This document shows, in pieces, positions 5,731 through 8,022 of a stretch of 8,022 bases of DNA. The notes under the pieces were generated by a model that saw only the letters and a list, made by a program, of their open reading frames with translations, searched no databases and was not told where the DNA came from. The position numbers and the translations under genes were made by a program. The stretch is from an uncultured Chryseolinea sp. (lineage in GTDB: Bacteria; Bacteroidota; Bacteroidia; Cytophagales; Cyclobacteriaceae): the NCBI GenBank assembly GCA_946478915.1, contig CAMLER010000212.1, positions 1 through 8,022 of the forward strand. Direction: 5' to 3'. Positions within the stretch are counted from its first letter, which is position 1. Every line of letters begins with the position of its first letter.

Positions 5731-8022
5731 ATTTGCGCAGCGGAATAATACTAGCACTTCTAATCATCCTTAGTTCTTTTGAAATTTATGGACAGCAGTC
5801 GCGGGAGGTATTTGGGAAAAACAGGATCCAATACCGTCAGTTCGACTGGGTTTATCTCAGCGGTGAAAATTTCGATGTTTATTATTATGATGCGCGCAAA
5901 GCGATGGCGCAGGAGGCGCTAGAATTTTTGGAAGGTGAGTTCGATCGCATTACGGACCTTATTGGGTATCCTCCATATTTCAAAACCAAAGTTTTTATCT
6001 ACAATTCACTCAGCGACCTGCGACAAAGCAATGTGGGTCTCAATCACAATGTTTTCAATGTTGGTGGAGAGACCGAATTCATCAAGCCTTATGTAGAAGT
6101 GGCGCATCTGGGCACGGCGCAGGAATTCAAAGACGAATTGCTATATCAGATTTCTGATCTAATGATCAATGAAATGATGTTTGGTGGAAATCTAAAGGAT
6201 ATGTTCCAAAGCTCTATCCTAATGAATTTGCCGGAATGGTTTGTTGAGGGAGCATCCCGTTACGTGGCCAAGGGATGGAGCATCGACATGGACGACTACA
6301 TCCGACAGCTCATGGCTACCCGCAAAGCTAAAAGGGCGACAAAGCTTGGTGGAAAAGATGCTGAACTGGTAGGACAATCCATCTGGAATTTTATAGCCGA
6401 AAAATATGGCAAGAGCAGTGTCGCCAATATCCTGAATTACACCCGCGTGACGAGGAATGAAGAGAAAAGCATTCTGATCACTCTTGGAATTAATTTCCGC
6501 CAGCTTCTAACCGAATGGCAAAAGTTTTATTCAGACATGAGTACTCAGGTGGGTAAATCATATATCAACGCCGCCGACAGTACTTCTTTTACGCGTCAGC
6601 ATAATCGGACGACTGAATTTACAACCGTGAAGTTGAGCCCGGATGGAAAGAATATAGCATACGCTGAAAATGATCGCGGACGTTATATCATCAAAGTGAG
6701 ATCTGTAGAGACAGGAAAGGAACAGCGTGTTTTGTCGGGTGGAAGCAAGGTTATCAAACAACGCGTGGACTACAGGTTGCCGTTGATCGCATGGGCGGAT
6801 GCGAATACATTAGGAGTGATCGGTGGAAAAAATGGTGAATACGTTTTTTGGCTATACGACTTTAATACCAAAACAAAAATTCCGAGAGACCTGGAAAGGT
6901 TCAGCAACATCCGAAGCTTTGATTTCTCGGGCAATGGGCGGTTGGTAATTCTGAGCGCAGACTTTGAAGGAAGAAGCGATTTGTTCTTGTTAAGTGCCAA
7001 GCGCGACCGCGTACGCCGTCTTACGAATGATATGTATGACGACCTGGATCCGACTTTTATACCGAACACAAACCAGATTGTTTTTAGCTCCAACAGAACA
7101 ACCGATACCCTGCGCGCTAATAGCAAGCCACAATTCGAGCAACTGTCTAACAACTATAACCTATTTATCTATGACCTGGACAGCACTAAATTCTTGCTTA
7201 CCCGGGTGACCAATACGGTCAGCAAAGATCATTCACCTGCCGCTTATGACGCAAATACATTCTATTATTTGAGCGATCAACGGGGTATAGTAAATCTCTT
7301 CAAATATGATCGTTCCACAGGCATTTATACGCAGGTGACGAACTTCGCGTCAAGTATTAAAACGTTCGACATCAATTTCGATACAAATACGCTGTCGATG
7401 GTGATGAATAAGAATATGAAGGAGAACATATTTGTCGAACGTGGATTTAATTTCAACCGCCAGATTTTCACACCAGCAACAAGAAGAAAAGATTTGCAGC
7501 AAGCCAGGGTTGTCAGGGAGCGGAGAAAGACGCAGGACGACAAGAACATGAGCATCAAAGATCTCCTGAACGCCAGGCTTAAGGAAGCGCAACCTCAACG
7601 CGATACAGCGACAGATGACTCTGCGCCACAGACAGCGCCCGCAGATAGCACAATGGTTAATCCGTTGCCTGCAGATAGCCTAACCGTTGGCCCTGATTCA
7701 ACACAAGTTCTAACGGATTCGTTGAAACAGGAACCAATTGTCGCCACTGATAGCACTGATGCAGCCCAGCCAAAGCAAAATGTAGTCAACACCGACAACT
7801 ACGTATTTGAAGATGAGGTTGTCAAGCAAAATCAACCTAGCGAGACTTTTCTTACACGATATAGGCGAGCGCACGAGAAAAGTCGCATCACCGGGCCTTT
7901 CCCGTATGAATCAAAATTCAGCTCCAACAATTTGGTTACATCCCTGGTGGTAGATCCGATAAGAGGCCTTGGTATTTCAATCGAAACGCAAATGAACGAC
8001 ATGCTGGAGAACTACAGGTTCT
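5727..8022 (+). CDS. Large exported TolB-like beta-propeller protein with a degenerate peptidase-MA-like N-domain, C-terminus beyond the right edge
   Basis: I read this frame by eye: 765 complete codons without a stop, then the window ends. The ATG overlaps the stop of the oxidase gene (ATGA). A signal peptide (residues 1-22, cut at YG|QQ) sends it to the periplasm or outer membrane. Residues about 30-280 resemble the peptidase-MA/gluzincin domain: LPEWFVEG (168-175) is intact, including Glu174 where a zinc ligand would sit. The expected HExxH seems replaced by DELLYQ (136-141), so peptidase activity is unlikely. Residues about 297-575 form TolB/WD40-like propeller blades (SPDG at 304-307, a blade ending in RRLTND near 430-435). 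A charged helical stretch follows. Next comes a linker (622-691) rich in Asp, Ser, Thr and Pro, and then a segment with DPIRGLG that in relatives begins a barrel-like C-terminal domain. Homologues are often called translocation protein TolB, but this is not classical TolB. The function is unknown. Confidence 0.85.
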   Translation, partial: MNLRSGIILALLIILSSFEIYGQQSREVFGKNRIQYRQFDWVYLSGENFDVYYYDARKAMAQEALEFLEGEFDRITDLIGYPPYFKTKVFIYNSLSDLRQSNVGLNHNVFNVGGETEFIKPYVEVAHLGTAQEFKDELLYQISDLMINEMMFGGNLKDMFQSSILMNLPEWFVEGASRYVAKGWSIDMDDYIRQLMATRKAKRATKLGGKDAELVGQSIWNFIAEKYGKSSVANILNYTRVTRNEEKSILITLGINFRQLLTEWQKFYSDMSTQVGKSYINAADSTSFTRQHNRTTEFTTVKLSPDGKNIAYAENDRGRYIIKVRSVETGKEQRVLSGGSKVIKQRVDYRLPLIAWADANTLGVIGGKNGEYVFWLYDFNTKTKIPRDLERFSNIRSFDFSGNGRLVILSADFEGRSDLFLLSAKRDRVRRLTNDMYDDLDPTFIPNTNQIVFSSNRTTDTLRANSKPQFEQLSNNYNLFIYDLDSTKFLLTRVTNTVSKDHSPAAYDANTFYYLSDQRGIVNLFKYDRSTGIYTQVTNFASSIKTFDINFDTNTLSMVMNKNMKENIFVERGFNFNRQIFTPATRRKDLQQARVVRERRKTQDDKNMSIKDLLNARLKEAQPQRDTATDDSAPQTAPADSTMVNPLPADSLTVGPDSTQVLTDSLKQEPIVATDSTDAAQPKQNVVNTDNYVFEDEVVKQNQPSETFLTRYRRAHEKSRITGPFPYESKFSSNNLVTSLVVDPIRGLGISIETQMNDMLENYRF
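7590..7799 (+). other. Asp/Ser/Thr/Pro-rich linker segment of the TolB-like protein
   Basis: About 70 residues (622-691) of low-complexity sequence join the propeller and helical part to the C-terminal domain. The segment is built from imperfect units such as PADS, PDST, TDS and ATDST. An exact nine-base repeat, GCAGATAGC, occurs at 7641-7649 and 7671-7679, thirty bases apart, encoding Ala-Asp-Ser both times. This suggests growth by short duplications. The composition is that of a flexible periplasmic linker; the Asp-Ser/Thr steps could be sites of Bacteroidota O-glycosylation, which favours D-S/T motifs, but that is inference. Confidence 0.7.

Noticed and set aside
6770..7153. Minus-strand open frame of 127 codons opposite the propeller gene
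   Set aside because: It is antisense to well-formed propeller blades, has no recognisable domain and no neighbour spacing that suggests a gene.
1..8022. Mobile element, CRISPR array, tRNA or toxin-antitoxin module
   Set aside because: No transposase, terminal repeats, regular spacer repeats, cloverleaf sequence or small paired genes are visible. Nearly every base is covered by five housekeeping or envelope genes.

Overview
The window looks like ordinary chromosomal DNA of a Bacteroidota bacterium, most likely of the Cytophagia type. The reasons are a gene for the type IX secretion sortase PorU (a system confined to the Bacteroidota/FCB group), signal peptides ending in A-Q or G-Q, no clear Shine-Dalgarno sequences ahead of the genes, moderate GC content, and a large TolB-like beta-propeller protein of a kind I know from this group. 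The placement within Cytophagia is inference; no rRNA or other taxonomic marker is present.

Layout: five genes in two divergent blocks, with almost no non-coding DNA. On the minus strand, reading leftwards from about 4570, are a metallo-beta-lactamase-fold hydrolase (3914-4570), pssA for phosphatidylserine synthase (3236-3910) and porU (3211 to the left edge, cut off after 1070 codons). The gaps are 3 and 24 bases, so this is probably one operon. On the plus strand are an FAD-dependent amine/amino-acid oxidase-like protein (4651-5730) and a large exported protein (5727 to the right edge, cut off after 765 codons). Their ATG and TGA overlap in ATGA, which points to translational coupling. The only real intergenic region is 4571-4650, which must hold both divergent promoters unless transcription enters from elsewhere. 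No stretch over 300 bases lacks a gene.

Function: PorU removes the C-terminal sorting domain of type IX cargo at the outer membrane and attaches the cargo to a surface lipid. PssA makes phosphatidylserine, the precursor of phosphatidylethanolamine. The hydrolase and the FAD oxidase are soluble enzymes of unknown substrate. The last gene encodes a mosaic exported protein with four parts: a peptidase-MA-like domain that seems to have lost its zinc HExxH motif, a TolB-like propeller, an Asp/Ser/Thr/Pro linker, and the beginning of a C-terminal domain that may be an outer-membrane barrel. It is the least understood and most interesting item here.

There are no tRNAs, rRNAs, CRISPR arrays, insertion sequences or phage genes visible. 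Both edge genes are cut by the window and show no internal sign of damage. I do not see a clearly new multi-gene system.
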